Source: Bacteroidales bacterium
Lineage (GTDB): Bacteria > Bacteroidota > Bacteroidia > Bacteroidales > VadinHA17
Direction: 5' to 3'
DNA: 64,000 nucleotides
Assembly: GCA_029210565.1 (NCBI GenBank)
Contig: JARGFQ010000001.1
Coordinates: 64,656-128,655 of the forward strand
The notes beneath the pieces are model-generated. The model was given only the letters and a program-made list of their open reading frames with translations, was not told the DNA's origin and ran no database searches. The position numbers and the translations under genes were made by a program. Positions 1 through 9,300 of the stretch are shown piece by piece. Every line of letters starts with the position of its first letter. The first letter of the stretch is position 1.

Positions 1-381
1 CGGGTCATACCTCTTCTTCTTCCATCCGGAGACCATGTGATACCCCTCTTCCCTGATCATCCTGACCAGTTCAGGGATCTCATCGGGACTGTCCTGCAGG
101 TCGGCATCCATGGTTATTACCACCTCTCCTGACGAGGCCTCAAAACCGGTCTGCAGCGCAGCTGCCTTGCCATAGTTGCGGCGGAACCTGATGGCTTTTA
201 TCTTCCCATTACGGGATGCAAGATGCTTCAGCACCTCCCAGCTGTTGTCACTGCTGCCGTCATCAATTACAATAAGCTCATAGTCGATGGATGAGGCGAC
301 ACAAACCCTGTCAACCCATTCTGCCAGTTCAGGCAGCGACTCCGCCTCGTTCCAGGCAGGGACTACAACCGACAGATCCAT
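1..381 (-). CDS. Glycosyltransferase family 2 (partial, 3' end outside window)
   Basis: The first 127 residues of a GT-A fold glycosyltransferase are present; the rest lies beyond base 1. The start MDLSVVVPAWNEAESL, the acidic IDDGSSD motif and the nucleotide-binding MDADLQDSPDEI stretch are typical of the DPM1/GtrB/ArnC group, which moves a sugar from a nucleotide donor to a polyprenyl phosphate or lipid at the inner membrane. The ATG shares one base with the TAA of the upstream DUF4199 gene, so the two are translationally coupled. The missing C-terminus, which could carry membrane helices, prevents a finer substrate call. Confidence 0.88.
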   Translation of the reverse strand, partial: MDLSVVVPAWNEAESLPELAEWVDRVCVASSIDYELIVIDDGSSDNSWEVLKHLASRNGKIKAIRFRRNYGKAAALQTGFEASSGEVVITMDADLQDSPDEIPELVRMIREEGYHMVSGWKKKRYDP

Positions 382-926
382 TATTGCTGCGGCTCTTCTT
401 CAACCTCATCAAGGAGAGGATTGCCCTTCTTCATGACGAAGAGTGAAACGATCAGCGATAGGATCAGTCCCATGAAGACGCCGTTGATAACCGACATCAT
501 GGCGGTGAACCACGGTTTCATCATCTTGGCCTGCATCTCCATGGCCTTCTCAATGGCAGCATCGGGGACCCCCCTGCTGAACAGTCTCTCCTCGGCTACC
601 GCCAGCGATTTGTCTATCAGGCCGGGGTCAATGAATGCATACAGAACATAGACGAATATTGCCGATATGATGGCCGCGTACAGGCTGATAATCACCCCTG
701 CCCCGACTGCTCTGCCGTAGGAGATGTATCCGTTGTTGTAGTGGTCACGGTATGAGCGTAGCAGAAAAAAGAGCACAAGAACTGAGATTAGCATCATCGG
801 CCACATCAGCCAGGTCTTGAAGGTGAGGTCAAACATATATGTCAGCACTGAGAGGCCTACACTGATCAGACCCAGAATAATTCCGTAGTTCAGGGTCTCT
901 TTCCAGATTGATCTTTTTTCTTCCAT
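381..926 (-). CDS. DUF4199 family membrane protein
   Basis: A 181-residue protein beginning MEEKRSIWKETLNYG. It has two adjacent hydrophobic helices in the first 75 residues, a third near residues 85-115, a charged amphipathic stretch (roughly 115-150), then a last helix before an acidic tail (DEVEEEPQQ). This is the architecture of the Bacteroidota DUF4199 family, which has no known function and is often found beside GT2 genes, as here. The open frame extends upstream to 1094, but the extension has no family character and runs into the SRP RNA promoter, so the ATG at 926 is preferred. A TAAGTTTG box at 953-960 could be its -7 element, though no clear -33 TTTG is seen. Confidence 0.82.
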   Translation of the reverse strand: MEEKRSIWKETLNYGIILGLISVGLSVLTYMFDLTFKTWLMWPMMLISVLVLFFLLRSYRDHYNNGYISYGRAVGAGVIISLYAAIISAIFVYVLYAFIDPGLIDKSLAVAEERLFSRGVPDAAIEKAMEMQAKMMKPWFTAMMSVINGVFMGLILSLIVSLFVMKKGNPLLDEVEEEPQQ

Positions 927-1077
927 CTTACCGATTTTTTTGATTTTGAAAACAAACTTACATAAAAACACCCGATTTTTACACAGGTAAATGATAATCA
1001 AGTTCCGTGACCTGATTTTTGGAGGTGATGAAATCTTTGTGGACAAATCTCTGCATCCGGTAAAACTGCGACTATTA

Positions 1078-1109
1078 TTTGGCGGAGGCGTCAAATAATA
1101 GTATTTTTG
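1078..1109 (+). promoter_or_regulatory. Bacteroidota-type promoter of the SRP RNA
   Basis: TTTG at 1078-1081 is followed, after 20 bases, by TATTTTTG at 1102-1109. This matches the published Bacteroides consensus TTTG-N19-21-TAnnTTTG exactly. Transcription would begin about 5-7 bases downstream, at the first bases of the SRP RNA. Confidence 0.75.
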
Positions 1110-1112
1110 TGC

Positions 1113-1212
1113 GGGGTAAGTCTCATACGACCAGCTCCCTTTGAACTCCCCCAGGGTCGGAAGGCAGCAAGGGTAGAAGGTTGTAGCGGTGCGATATGAG
1201 TAGCTTACCCTC
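1113..1212 (+). ncRNA. ffs: Signal recognition particle RNA (bacterial small type)
   Basis: The apical domain is unmistakable: a conserved CAGG-GTCGGAAGGCAGCAAGGGTAG core (read in two parts at 1152-1175), with the GGAA tetraloop and the asymmetric AGCA internal loop that bind Ffh. The outer arms GGGTAAG...CTCATA (1114-1126) and TATGAG...CTTACCC (1195-1210) pair to close a roughly 100-nt hairpin. A run of seven T follows at 1213-1219 and acts as the terminator. The RNA targets nascent inner-membrane and some secreted proteins to FtsY/SecYEG. Ends are estimated to within a few bases. Confidence 0.92.
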
Positions 1213-1269
1213 TTTTTTTGATCCCTCCTGAATATTAGTTTATATATTTGCCTTCTGTTTTACAGAGAG

Positions 1270-1884
1270 ATGCTTCTTAAGATATATCCCGAGAATCCCA
1301 ACCCGGACCACATACGCAAGGTAATATGGGTGCTTGAGCAGGGAGGTGTAGTCATCTACCCCACTGACACCATCTATGCCATGGGTTGCGATATCAGGGC
1401 AGGGAAGGCCATCGAGAAGATAGCCCGCTTCAAGGGACTTAATCCCGGTAACCCCGACATGTCCATGATCTTTGCATCAATGAGTCAGCTCTCCGAATAT
1501 ACTGTCATTCATGACAATAACCTCTTCCGGCTGCTAAAGCGTAACCTGCCGGGGCCGTTCACCTTCATCGTTAAGGCGAACAACCAGATCCCCGCCATGT
1601 TCCGTCACCGCAAGAAAACGCTGGGGATACGTATCCCGGACAACAGCATCACACTGGAGATAGTACGCGAACTGGGACGTCCACTGATGACCACCTCAAT
1701 CCATGAGGATGATGAGATTATTGAATATATCACTGACCCTGAGCTTATTCACGAGAAGTATTATGATTTTGCAGATCTGGTTGTTGATGCTGGCTTCGGA
1801 GACAATGAACCCTCAACCGTTGTTGACTGTACCGGCCCCGAGCCTGTCATCCTGAGGCAGGGGAAGGGGGTGCTTGAATTATAG
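1270..1884 (+). CDS. YrdC/Sua5/YciO family protein (threonylcarbamoyl-AMP synthase-like)
   Basis: 204 residues forming a single YrdC domain: GGVVIYPTDTIYAMGCD near residues 26-42, the FKGLNPGNPDMSMIF segment near 74-88, LGIRIPDN, and a TTSIHEDDE motif near 140. The family either makes L-threonylcarbamoyl-AMP for the t6A37 tRNA modification (TsaC/Sua5) or belongs to the less understood YciO branch. The YciO-like spacing after the KG motif and lack of the C-terminal Sua5 domain make a definite tsaC label unsafe. The gene follows the SRP RNA and is convergent with trkA. Its 3' end runs directly into an AT-rich repeat stretch. Confidence 0.85.
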   Translation: MLLKIYPENPNPDHIRKVIWVLEQGGVVIYPTDTIYAMGCDIRAGKAIEKIARFKGLNPGNPDMSMIFASMSQLSEYTVIHDNNLFRLLKRNLPGPFTFIVKANNQIPAMFRHRKKTLGIRIPDNSITLEIVRELGRPLMTTSIHEDDEIIEYITDPELIHEKYYDFADLVVDAGFGDNEPSTVVDCTGPEPVILRQGKGVLEL

Positions 1885-1885
1885 G

Positions 1886-2010
1886 CAGTGGGCAATAGGC
1901 AGTAGTGGATTTTCGATTTCAGATTTTCGATTTCTGCAACTACTCGCATATCTAACATCGCACATCGACCATCAAAAATCAAAAATCGCACATCGCACAT
2001 CGCAAATCCA
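1886..2010. repeat. Intergenic degenerate repeat tract (ATCGCA/GATTTTCGAT words)
   Basis: The gap between two convergent genes is almost entirely short repeated words: GGCAATAGGCAGTAG at 1887-1905, then GATTTTCGATTTC twice, then AAAAATC and CACATCGC copies to 2010. The same words recur at 23.3, 28.7, 32.9 and 36.2 kb. No open frame or hairpin with a T-run is present. Confidence 0.7.
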
Positions 2011-2015
2011 GGGCC

Positions 2016-3368
2016 TTATTTCCTGTCGCCGGTGAAAAACTTGTTGAGCTTGTCGAAGGCTGACGGGAGAGCGAAGACAACCACCTTGTCACCTGCCTGT
2101 ATCAGCGTGTCACCGGTGGCTATATAAGCCTTGTACTTGCGTATGCCTCCCCCGACAATGGCATCCCTGGGAAAATCGATAAGCTTCAGTGGCCCGGAGG
2201 TGATGCGGGCACCCTCAGGGACATTGTATTCAATGACTTCAGCATCGGTGCCTGTCATCATCTTCACCTGGGTGACGTTGGGGTTCATCGTATGACGGAA
2301 GATGCGGCTGGCGGTGGCTATCTTCTTGTTGATGATGGTATCTATGCCCGAGTTCTCTGCCAGGTTGATATACTCCATGTTCTCGACCTCGGCGATTGTC
2401 TTCATCACACCTATCTTCTTGGCCAGCAGGCATGAGAGAATGTTTGTCTCAGAGTTTCCGGTGACAGCCACAAAGGCATCCATATTCTGCAGCCCCTCCT
2501 CGGCCAGCAGGTCACCGTCGCGGCCGTCACCGTTGATAACCAGCGTATCCTCAAGGTCCTCGGCCAGATAGCGGCATTTCTCCAGGTTGTAATCTATAAG
2601 TTTCACCTGGCAGTAGTTCTGAAGCTTCTGGGCTATATGCCTGCCGATACGGCTCCCTCCCAAAATCATAATGCTCTTGGCCTCCACATTCTTCTTCCCG
2701 GAGAACTTCATCATGTCAGCAATACCTTCACGTGTTGAGATGACGAAAGCCAGGTCACCGTCAAGAAACTCTTCCTTGCCACGCGGGATGATGGTATGCT
2801 CATGCCTCTTTATCGCAACGGCACGGTACTCGATCGACCCGATAGTATTGGAGACCTCCTCAAGGCTTTTGTTAAGGACCGGGGCATTCTTTTCAAGCTT
2901 CTGAACATAGAGCGACAGCAACCCTCCGGCAAAGTCCATGAACTCGGTGGTGCCGGTCTCTTTCAGCAGGCTGATGACCTCCTTGGCAGCAATTAGCTCC
3001 GGGTATATCATATGGTCAACACCCATCGACTTGAAGAACTCCTTGTTGTTCCGTTCAAGGTATTCCATGTTATCAACACGCGCAATCACCTTCCTGGCGC
3101 CCAGTTTCTTGGCAAGGATGGCGGCGCTGATATTGGTGTCTTCATAGTGAGCTACTGCTATGAAGAGATCAGTGTTTTTCTTGAGGGCCTCCTTGAGTAT
3201 GTTGAGGGAGGTGGCCGATCCTTCATATGTCAGAACATCAATTGATGAGTCAATAGGGGTGAGCCTCTCGACTTCGGTATCGATAAGTATGATCTCGTGT
3301 TCACTCTGCGAGAGCATCCTTGCAAGATGGGTGCCTACCTCTCCTGCGCCGGCAATGACTATCCTCAT
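2016..3368 (-). CDS. trkA: Trk-type potassium uptake regulatory subunit TrkA
   Basis: 450 residues with a duplicated RCK layout. The first NAD-binding Rossmann motif is MRIVIAGAGEVGTHLA at the N-terminus and the second is IMILGGSRIGRHIAQ near residue 230. Each is followed by a TrkA-C domain. The protein binds NAD(H) and nucleotides on the cytoplasmic face and gates the TrkH/KtrB potassium channel. No trkH lies in the window: upstream is comEC (43 bp gap) and downstream is a repeat tract facing a convergent gene. A TAACTTTG box at 3391-3398 may be its -7 element. Confidence 0.93.
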   Translation of the reverse strand: MRIVIAGAGEVGTHLARMLSQSEHEIILIDTEVERLTPIDSSIDVLTYEGSATSLNILKEALKKNTDLFIAVAHYEDTNISAAILAKKLGARKVIARVDNMEYLERNNKEFFKSMGVDHMIYPELIAAKEVISLLKETGTTEFMDFAGGLLSLYVQKLEKNAPVLNKSLEEVSNTIGSIEYRAVAIKRHEHTIIPRGKEEFLDGDLAFVISTREGIADMMKFSGKKNVEAKSIMILGGSRIGRHIAQKLQNYCQVKLIDYNLEKCRYLAEDLEDTLVINGDGRDGDLLAEEGLQNMDAFVAVTGNSETNILSCLLAKKIGVMKTIAEVENMEYINLAENSGIDTIINKKIATASRIFRHTMNPNVTQVKMMTGTDAEVIEYNVPEGARITSGPLKLIDFPRDAIVGGGIRKYKAYIATGDTLIQAGDKVVVFALPSAFDKLNKFFTGDRK

Positions 3369-3411
3369 TTATGAATTGCTATGGTCGCGGCAAAGTTAAT
3401 CAAAAGATGTA

Positions 3412-5184
3412 TTAACCGGGTCCAATCACCTCAATCTTAAGCCCCCGGATGGCGGCATGCTTTCTCACCTCTGCAGGCAGTGTGCCGTCGGAGGGTGTCA
3501 CTATCAGCAGCCGGCCCTGCTGCCACGCCTTGAGTTCGCTCCCCCGGATATTGTATTTTACCGGTCCCTCCTTATTGCTCTCCCGGCTGATTTTGAAGGT
3601 GTTGCACGCAGCAAGGAGCAATGCGGCAACGATGAAGGGTTTTATGGTGATCCTGTATACCCCGAGAATAGATGTGAGGAGGAGTGCTATGGCCACTGTC
3701 AGAAGTACCGTCTCGGCGGCGGTGAAGCCTATGTCGCCCAGGACAGCCCGATCAACGGAACCGATGGTGCCGGTGATACGCAGCATCAGGCCGGCAAGCC
3801 AGTCAAGAAGCAACGCAGTGAAGGATGACAGGAAGGGGATGGGGCTGGTCACTATCAGCAACAGTGTCAACATGAGTACAAGGAATGTAATGGGTACGAC
3901 CAGTATGTTTGACAGCGGGAAGAGTAGCGGGAAGATATTGAAAAGCCTTACTGTCAGTGCCATGGTGCCTGCCTGTGCCACCAGCGATAGTGCCGTCACC
4001 TGCCAGATGTACCGTATGACCCTGTTGCCCGGCCTGACGAGCCCGGAGAAACGGCTGTAAAAGAGTATGATGAAAGCCACGGCAAGGTAGGAGAGCTGAA
4101 AACCGGCCTCTAAGAGCACTGCCGGACGTGCCGCTGTCATGATAAAGGCGGATGCCAGCAGGCTGTTCATGGATGAGGGTGGACGGCGGGTGAGGGTTCC
4201 TGCCTGGAGGAAGGTAAACATGATCGTCGCACGGAGGACCGAAGGCGACAACCCCGTGATAAAGGCGAAAACCCAGAGCAGGGGCACCGTTATCACTGCC
4301 CTCAGAGGCTTCAGCCTGCCGCGCAGGAAGAAGAGCATCCATGAGAGCGCCATGCTGATCATCCCCACATGCAGTCCTGATACGGCCATGATATGCATCA
4401 CTCCTGACCTTGCGAAGGCTTCCAGGTGTTCCCTGTCAAGCAGCTCCCTGTCGCCCAGGGTGAGGGCTGTGACCACCCCCAGACCCTCATCGCGGAGTCC
4501 TGCTTCTGCAAAGAGTGTTATCAGTGCGTGTGCCGTCCTCTGCGACCTCTCCCTCACCGTCAGCCGGGTTGCCGGCATGTGCCCGGCAATGTCCCGTGCC
4601 CTGAAGAAGCCGGTGTACCTGATGCCCCGGCCCTCCATGTAGCGCCTGTAGTTGAACTCGCAGGGATTGCCGCTGTTTCTGATCATTCGCGGGGTGAGAT
4701 GCACCTGCAGCTGATCGCCGGGATGCCAGCGTGAGGGGAGCGTGTCGCTTATGAAATAGAGAAGGAGGGAGCCTCGTGGCGAGGTATTGTCCCCCGGCCT
4801 GAGTTTATCCCGTGGCGCATTGTCTCCGTCTCTGCCGGCCACGCTGATAATGGCGGCCCTGAAGGAGTAGCTGGCGTTCTTTTTATGGGGGTACTCTGAC
4901 AGCCTTACGGTAACGGTCTGGCGGCTCTCCTCAAGATGACTGCAGCGCCTGAGGTCGTTTAGACGGAGAAGGTAACCAGCTGAAAAAATGAAGAGGGACA
5001 GCATAATGCCGAAGAGTGTATCGGAGAGAAACTCTTTTCTGCTTAGCCGCCACGTCATCACGACAAAGGCTGTCACGGCGGTGATGACGGCTGCCATAAT
5101 AAAGCGAGGCAGCAGCTCACCCACGATCACGCCGGCACATAACGGCACAAACAGTCTCAGGAATGGTATCTCCCTGACATGCAC
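3412..5184 (-). CDS. ComEC/Rec2 family DNA-uptake channel protein, lacking the C-terminal hydrolase domain
   Basis: 590 residues. An N-terminal helix pair and DUF4131-like soluble region (about 30-180) precede the multi-helix competence domain (about 220-510), which contains the hallmark ARSGVMHIMAVSGLHVGM near residue 252. ComEC forms the inner-membrane channel through which single-stranded DNA enters during natural transformation. The protein ends about 80 residues after the last helix, so it has no metallo-beta-lactamase nuclease domain. It sits 62 bp after def in the order ruvX-def-comEC. Confidence 0.88.
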   Translation of the reverse strand: MHVREIPFLRLFVPLCAGVIVGELLPRFIMAAVITAVTAFVVMTWRLSRKEFLSDTLFGIMLSLFIFSAGYLLRLNDLRRCSHLEESRQTVTVRLSEYPHKKNASYSFRAAIISVAGRDGDNAPRDKLRPGDNTSPRGSLLLYFISDTLPSRWHPGDQLQVHLTPRMIRNSGNPCEFNYRRYMEGRGIRYTGFFRARDIAGHMPATRLTVRERSQRTAHALITLFAEAGLRDEGLGVVTALTLGDRELLDREHLEAFARSGVMHIMAVSGLHVGMISMALSWMLFFLRGRLKPLRAVITVPLLWVFAFITGLSPSVLRATIMFTFLQAGTLTRRPPSSMNSLLASAFIMTAARPAVLLEAGFQLSYLAVAFIILFYSRFSGLVRPGNRVIRYIWQVTALSLVAQAGTMALTVRLFNIFPLLFPLSNILVVPITFLVLMLTLLLIVTSPIPFLSSFTALLLDWLAGLMLRITGTIGSVDRAVLGDIGFTAAETVLLTVAIALLLTSILGVYRITIKPFIVAALLLAACNTFKISRESNKEGPVKYNIRGSELKAWQQGRLLIVTPSDGTLPAEVRKHAAIRGLKIEVIGPG

Positions 5185-5246
5185 GGGTCACAGCTTTAGA
5201 CCCGGTAAAGATAAATCAATCGTGAAAAAAAGTCAACACCCCACGG

Positions 5247-5807
5247 TCATCTTCCGTTGGGTAGTACAGTACGGTAGTCAGCTTCAAAACGTCCTTTGCC
5301 TATATCATTCAGCTTTCCCCGAATAAGCCTGCGCCGCAGCGGGTGAAGCCTGTCGGTGAAGAGCACTCCGTCAAGATGGTCATACTCATGAAGCACAACC
5401 CTTGCCTTGTAACCCTTGTAAACCTCGTCGTGAAAATTCCACTCCTGGTCGTAATACAGTATCCTCACCTCTGACTCGCGGTCCACCTCCTCATGTATGC
5501 CCGGGATGCTGAGACATCCTTCGTTCATTGGTACCCTTTCTCCCTTGCGTTCCGTTACCTGCGGATTGATAAACGCCTGTTTGAAATTTTTCATATCCGG
5601 GTAGTCATCGCCCAGAGGCTCGCCGTCGATGATGAATAACCTTATTGACTTGCCTATCTGTGGCGCTGCCAGTCCGAGACCCTCAGACTGGTACATGGTT
5701 TCGAACATATCGGCTATGAGGGCGTCGAGGTCCGGGAAGTCGCGCTCTATGTCGCGTGCAACTTTGCGGAGCACCGGATGACCGTACACGTAGATCGGAT
5801 ATGTCAT
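5247..5807 (-). CDS. def: Peptide deformylase
   Basis: 186 residues carrying the three deformylase motifs: GLGLAAPQIG near residue 43, EGCLSIPG near 100, and HEYDHLDG near 142. The Cys and the two His bind the catalytic metal, and the Glu/Asp position of the HExxH-like motif is intact. The enzyme removes the N-formyl group from nascent proteins. Its ATG overlaps the ruvX stop by four bases (ATGA), so the two are translationally coupled. Confidence 0.97.
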   Translation of the reverse strand: MTYPIYVYGHPVLRKVARDIERDFPDLDALIADMFETMYQSEGLGLAAPQIGKSIRLFIIDGEPLGDDYPDMKNFKQAFINPQVTERKGERVPMNEGCLSIPGIHEEVDRESEVRILYYDQEWNFHDEVYKGYKARVVLHEYDHLDGVLFTDRLHPLRRRLIRGKLNDIGKGRFEADYRTVLPNGR

Positions 5808-6238
5808 TGTTCTCTCTTTTTGTTGTTCTCACTGAGGGTGAGCCACGACTGAAGTATGATTGACGCACTGATGCGGTCAACCAGTGCCTTGTCGCGCCTG
5901 CCACTCCTTTTCACTCCACCGTCGATCATCGCGTTCATGGCTATCTGCGAGGTGAAGCGCTCATCGGCAAGATGAAGCGCCACCGTCGGAAAAACCTTCC
6001 TGAACCTCTTAATGAACGGGTCAATGTACTTTACACTTTCACTGGGCAGATTGTTCACGGTAACCGGATACCCAATGATAACATCTGTCACATGTTCCCT
6101 GAAGAGATAATCCTTAAGGAAGGCTTCGAGCTGGCCTGAGGGAACGGTGGCAAGTGGCGAGGCAATGATCCTCATCGGGTCAGTCACTGCCAATCCGCAG
6201 CGTTTTCTTCCGTAGTCAATCGCCAATACTCTGCTCAA
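5804..6238 (-). CDS. ruvX: YqgF/RuvX family nuclease (pre-16S rRNA processing / Holliday junction resolvase-like)
   Basis: 144 residues with the RNase H-like YqgF fold: first acidic motif LAIDYGRKRCGLAVTD, middle IIGYPV, DERFTSQIA near residue 92, and a C-terminal acidic helix DKALVDRISASIILQSWL. These carry the expected catalytic Asp/Glu/Asp residues. E. coli YqgF processes the 5' end of 16S rRNA. The gene heads the ruvX-def-comEC run and has a TAACTTTG -7-like box at 6300-6307, just beyond the nifJ terminator. Confidence 0.93.
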   Translation of the reverse strand: MSRVLAIDYGRKRCGLAVTDPMRIIASPLATVPSGQLEAFLKDYLFREHVTDVIIGYPVTVNNLPSESVKYIDPFIKRFRKVFPTVALHLADERFTSQIAMNAMIDGGVKRSGRRDKALVDRISASIILQSWLTLSENNKKREQ

Positions 6239-6322
6239 CAGCTTCGTTTTTGATTTTTCGTTTACAGTTGTTATTTCCGAAGGAACTGATTCTGCTGTGC
6301 AAAGTTACCGGTTTCCAGCGAC

Positions 6323-6353
6323 AAGAAAAGAGAGCCGGGCAGACCGGCTCTCC
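6323..6353 (-). terminator. Rho-independent terminator of nifJ
   Basis: On the minus strand GAGAGCCGG and CCGGCTCTC form a 9-bp GC-rich stem around a five-base loop, followed by TTTTCTT. It lies about 20 bp after the nifJ stop codon. Confidence 0.8.
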
Positions 6354-6373
6354 TGGTTATGGTTAAAACAGTT

Positions 6374-9300
6374 TTATTCTGTCTTTTCCTTTGCTTCCTC
6401 TTCGACGGTTCCATACTCCATCTCCGAGAGTCGTTTGTAGCTTTCATATCTCCATTTGGAATTCTCCTCGGCCTGCTTGAAGAGTACTTCAGCTTCCTGC
6501 GGGAACTCCTTCAGAAGGGCAGTATAGCGAACCTCTGACTTGAGGAAATCCTGGAACTTGCTCCAGTCAGGTTCCTTGGAGTCGAGCTGGAAGGGATTCT
6601 TGCCCTGGTCCTCCAGGCGCGGGTCATTCCTGTAGAGATGCCAGTATCCTGCTGTCACCGCATCCTTCTCCTGCTCCTGTGTTTTGCCCATGCCCTTGCG
6701 GATACCGTGGCTGATACAGGGTGAGTAGGCTATTATGAGTGACGGTCCGGGGAACTCCTCGGCCTCACGTATGGCCTTGAAGTACTGGCTCTGGCTGGCG
6801 CCCATGGCCACCTGTGCAACATAGACATAACCGTAGGTCATGGCCATCTGCCCCAGGTCCTTCTTGCGTATCTTCTTGCCCGATGCTGCGAACTTGGCCA
6901 CGGCACCTGCGGGGGTCGACTTGGATGCCTGGCCGCCGGTGTTCGAATAGACCTCTGTGTCAAGCACCAGGAGGTTGATGTCTTGGCCCGAGGCAAGCAC
7001 ATGATCGAGGCCGCCGTAACCGATGTCATAGGCCCAGCCGTCGCCGCCGAAGACCCAGTACGACTTCTTGACGAGATACTGTTTCAAGTCGAGGATCTCC
7101 TTGCATACCGGAGCCTTGTCCTTCTCGCAGGCGGCGATCACCTTTTCAGATACGCACCTGCTGGTTTTGGCATTGTCTCTTTCGGCTATCCATTCATTGA
7201 AAGCGGCCATAGTATCGGGTGCCAGTTTGTCGTCAATATTTTCCTTCATCAGGCGTTCAATCCGTTGCCTTATGCGTGTGGCTCCCAGCATAAGTCCGAA
7301 GCCGTACTCCGCGTTGTCTTCGAAGAGTGAGTTGGCCCATGCCGGTCCGTTTCCGTTCCTGTTGACGGTATATGGCATCGAGGGTGCCGAGCCGCCGTAG
7401 ATCGACGAGCATCCGGTAGCGTTGGAGATGACCATCCGGTCGCCGAAGAGCTGGGTGATAGCTTTGATATAGGGTGTCTCACCGCAGCCTGCGCATGCTC
7501 CCGAGAACTCAAAGAGAGGCTGGGCAAACTGAGAGTTCTTGACGTTAGTGTACTTGTCAACAACTGTATCCTTGTATCCTACAACTTCATGCACGTAGCT
7601 CCAGAGGTTGGCCTGGTGCATCTGCGACTCCAGCGGCTTCATGATGAGAGCCTTCTCCTTTGAGGGACAGACATCAGCACAGTTGCCGCAGCCGGTACAG
7701 TCGAGGACGCTTACCTGGATCCTGAACTTGTGGGTTTTGGTGTTGCCTATTCCCTGCTTGGCGGTAACTCCCTCAGGTGCTGCAGCAAGCTCCTCATCGG
7801 TGAGAAGGAAGGGACGGATGGCAGCGTGAGGACATACGTAGGAGCACTGGTTGCACTGGATGCAGTGATCGATCTGCCACTCGGGGACATTGACTGCTAT
7901 TCCCCTCTTCTCGTAGGCTGCCGTGCCTGCGGGGAAGGTTCCGTCTTCACGTCCGACGAAGGCGCTGACAGGAAGATCATCACCGCGCTGGCCGTTGATA
8001 ACGTCCGCAACCTCACGGATGAACTCTGGTCTCTTCTCATCAACAACCGGGGGTACAACCTTAATGGAAGCCCATTCGGCAGGTACCTCAACCCTGGTGA
8101 CGACACCGCCGCGGTCAATGGCTTCATTGTTCATCTTTACAATGTTCTCGCCCTTTTTGCCGTAGGCTTTTACGACAGCATGCTTCATCTCATCGATGGC
8201 AAGCTTGTAGGGTATTACCTCCGCCACCTTGAAGAAGGCACTCTGCATGATTGTGTTGGTACGTGTTCCAAGGCCGATCTCCTCAGCTATCTCGGTGGCA
8301 TTGATGATGTAGAATTCGATATTCTTCTCGGCCAGGTATTTCTTCATGTGGTCGGGAAGCTTGCTCTTCGTCTCCTCTGCATCCCAGATGGAGTTCAGGA
8401 GGAAGATGCCGCCCTTCTTCAGGCCCTTGAGCATGTCATACTTGTCAAGGTATGCCGGAACGTGGCACGCCACGAAATCGGGTGTGTTAACCAGGTAGGG
8501 CGAACGTATGGGCTTGTCTCCGAACCGGAGGTGTGAGACGGTAATTCCACCCGACTTCTTGGAGTCATAGGCGAAATAGGCCTGGCAATATTTGTCGGTA
8601 GTCTCACCTATGATCTTGATGGAGTTTTTGTTGGCCCCGACGGTACCGTCAGACCCGAGTCCGTAGAACTTGGCTGAATAGGTGCTCCTGTCACTGGCAT
8701 TGATCTCGGGAAGCAGGGGTAGCGACCTGAAGGTCACATCGTCTTTTATCCCTACCGAAAACTGGTTCATCGGCTTCTCCTGCTCCATGTTTTCAAAGAC
8801 GGAGATGATCTGTGCAGGGGTGGTGTCCTTCGAGCTGAGCCCGTATCGTCCGCCGAGTATGACCGGACGTACATCCCTGTCATAGAATACATCCTTAACG
8901 TCAAGAAAGAGCGGTTCGCCGTTGGCTCCCGGCTCCTTGGTACGGTCAAGCACGGTAATGGTTTTGACCTTCCCTGGCAGTACGTTCAGCAGATATTTTG
9001 CCGAGAAGGGCCTGTAAAGATGAACAGTGATGAGCCCCAGTTTGCTGCCATTGGTTTCTGCAAGATAGTCGATGGTCTCCCTGATGGTCTCGGTTACCGA
9101 TCCCATTGCCATGATTATGTGCTCAGCATCGGGGTCACCGTAGTAGGTGAAGGGCTTGTAATCACGACCGGTCAGTACTGATATCTGCTCCATGTATTCA
9201 TTGACAGTGTCGTCAAGGTTTTCATAGAAGGGGTTTGAGGCTTCCCTGGCCTGGAAGAAGATGTCAGGGTTCTGTGCTGTTCCTCTTGTAACGGGATGTT

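Noticed and set aside
2016..3368. trkA as part of a trkAH operon
   Set aside because: No trkH gene lies on either side within the window; downstream is a repeat tract and a convergent gene.
7730..8536. Plus-strand 268-residue open frame inside nifJ
   Set aside because: Antisense to conserved PFOR domains, with no ribosome site or recognisable motif.
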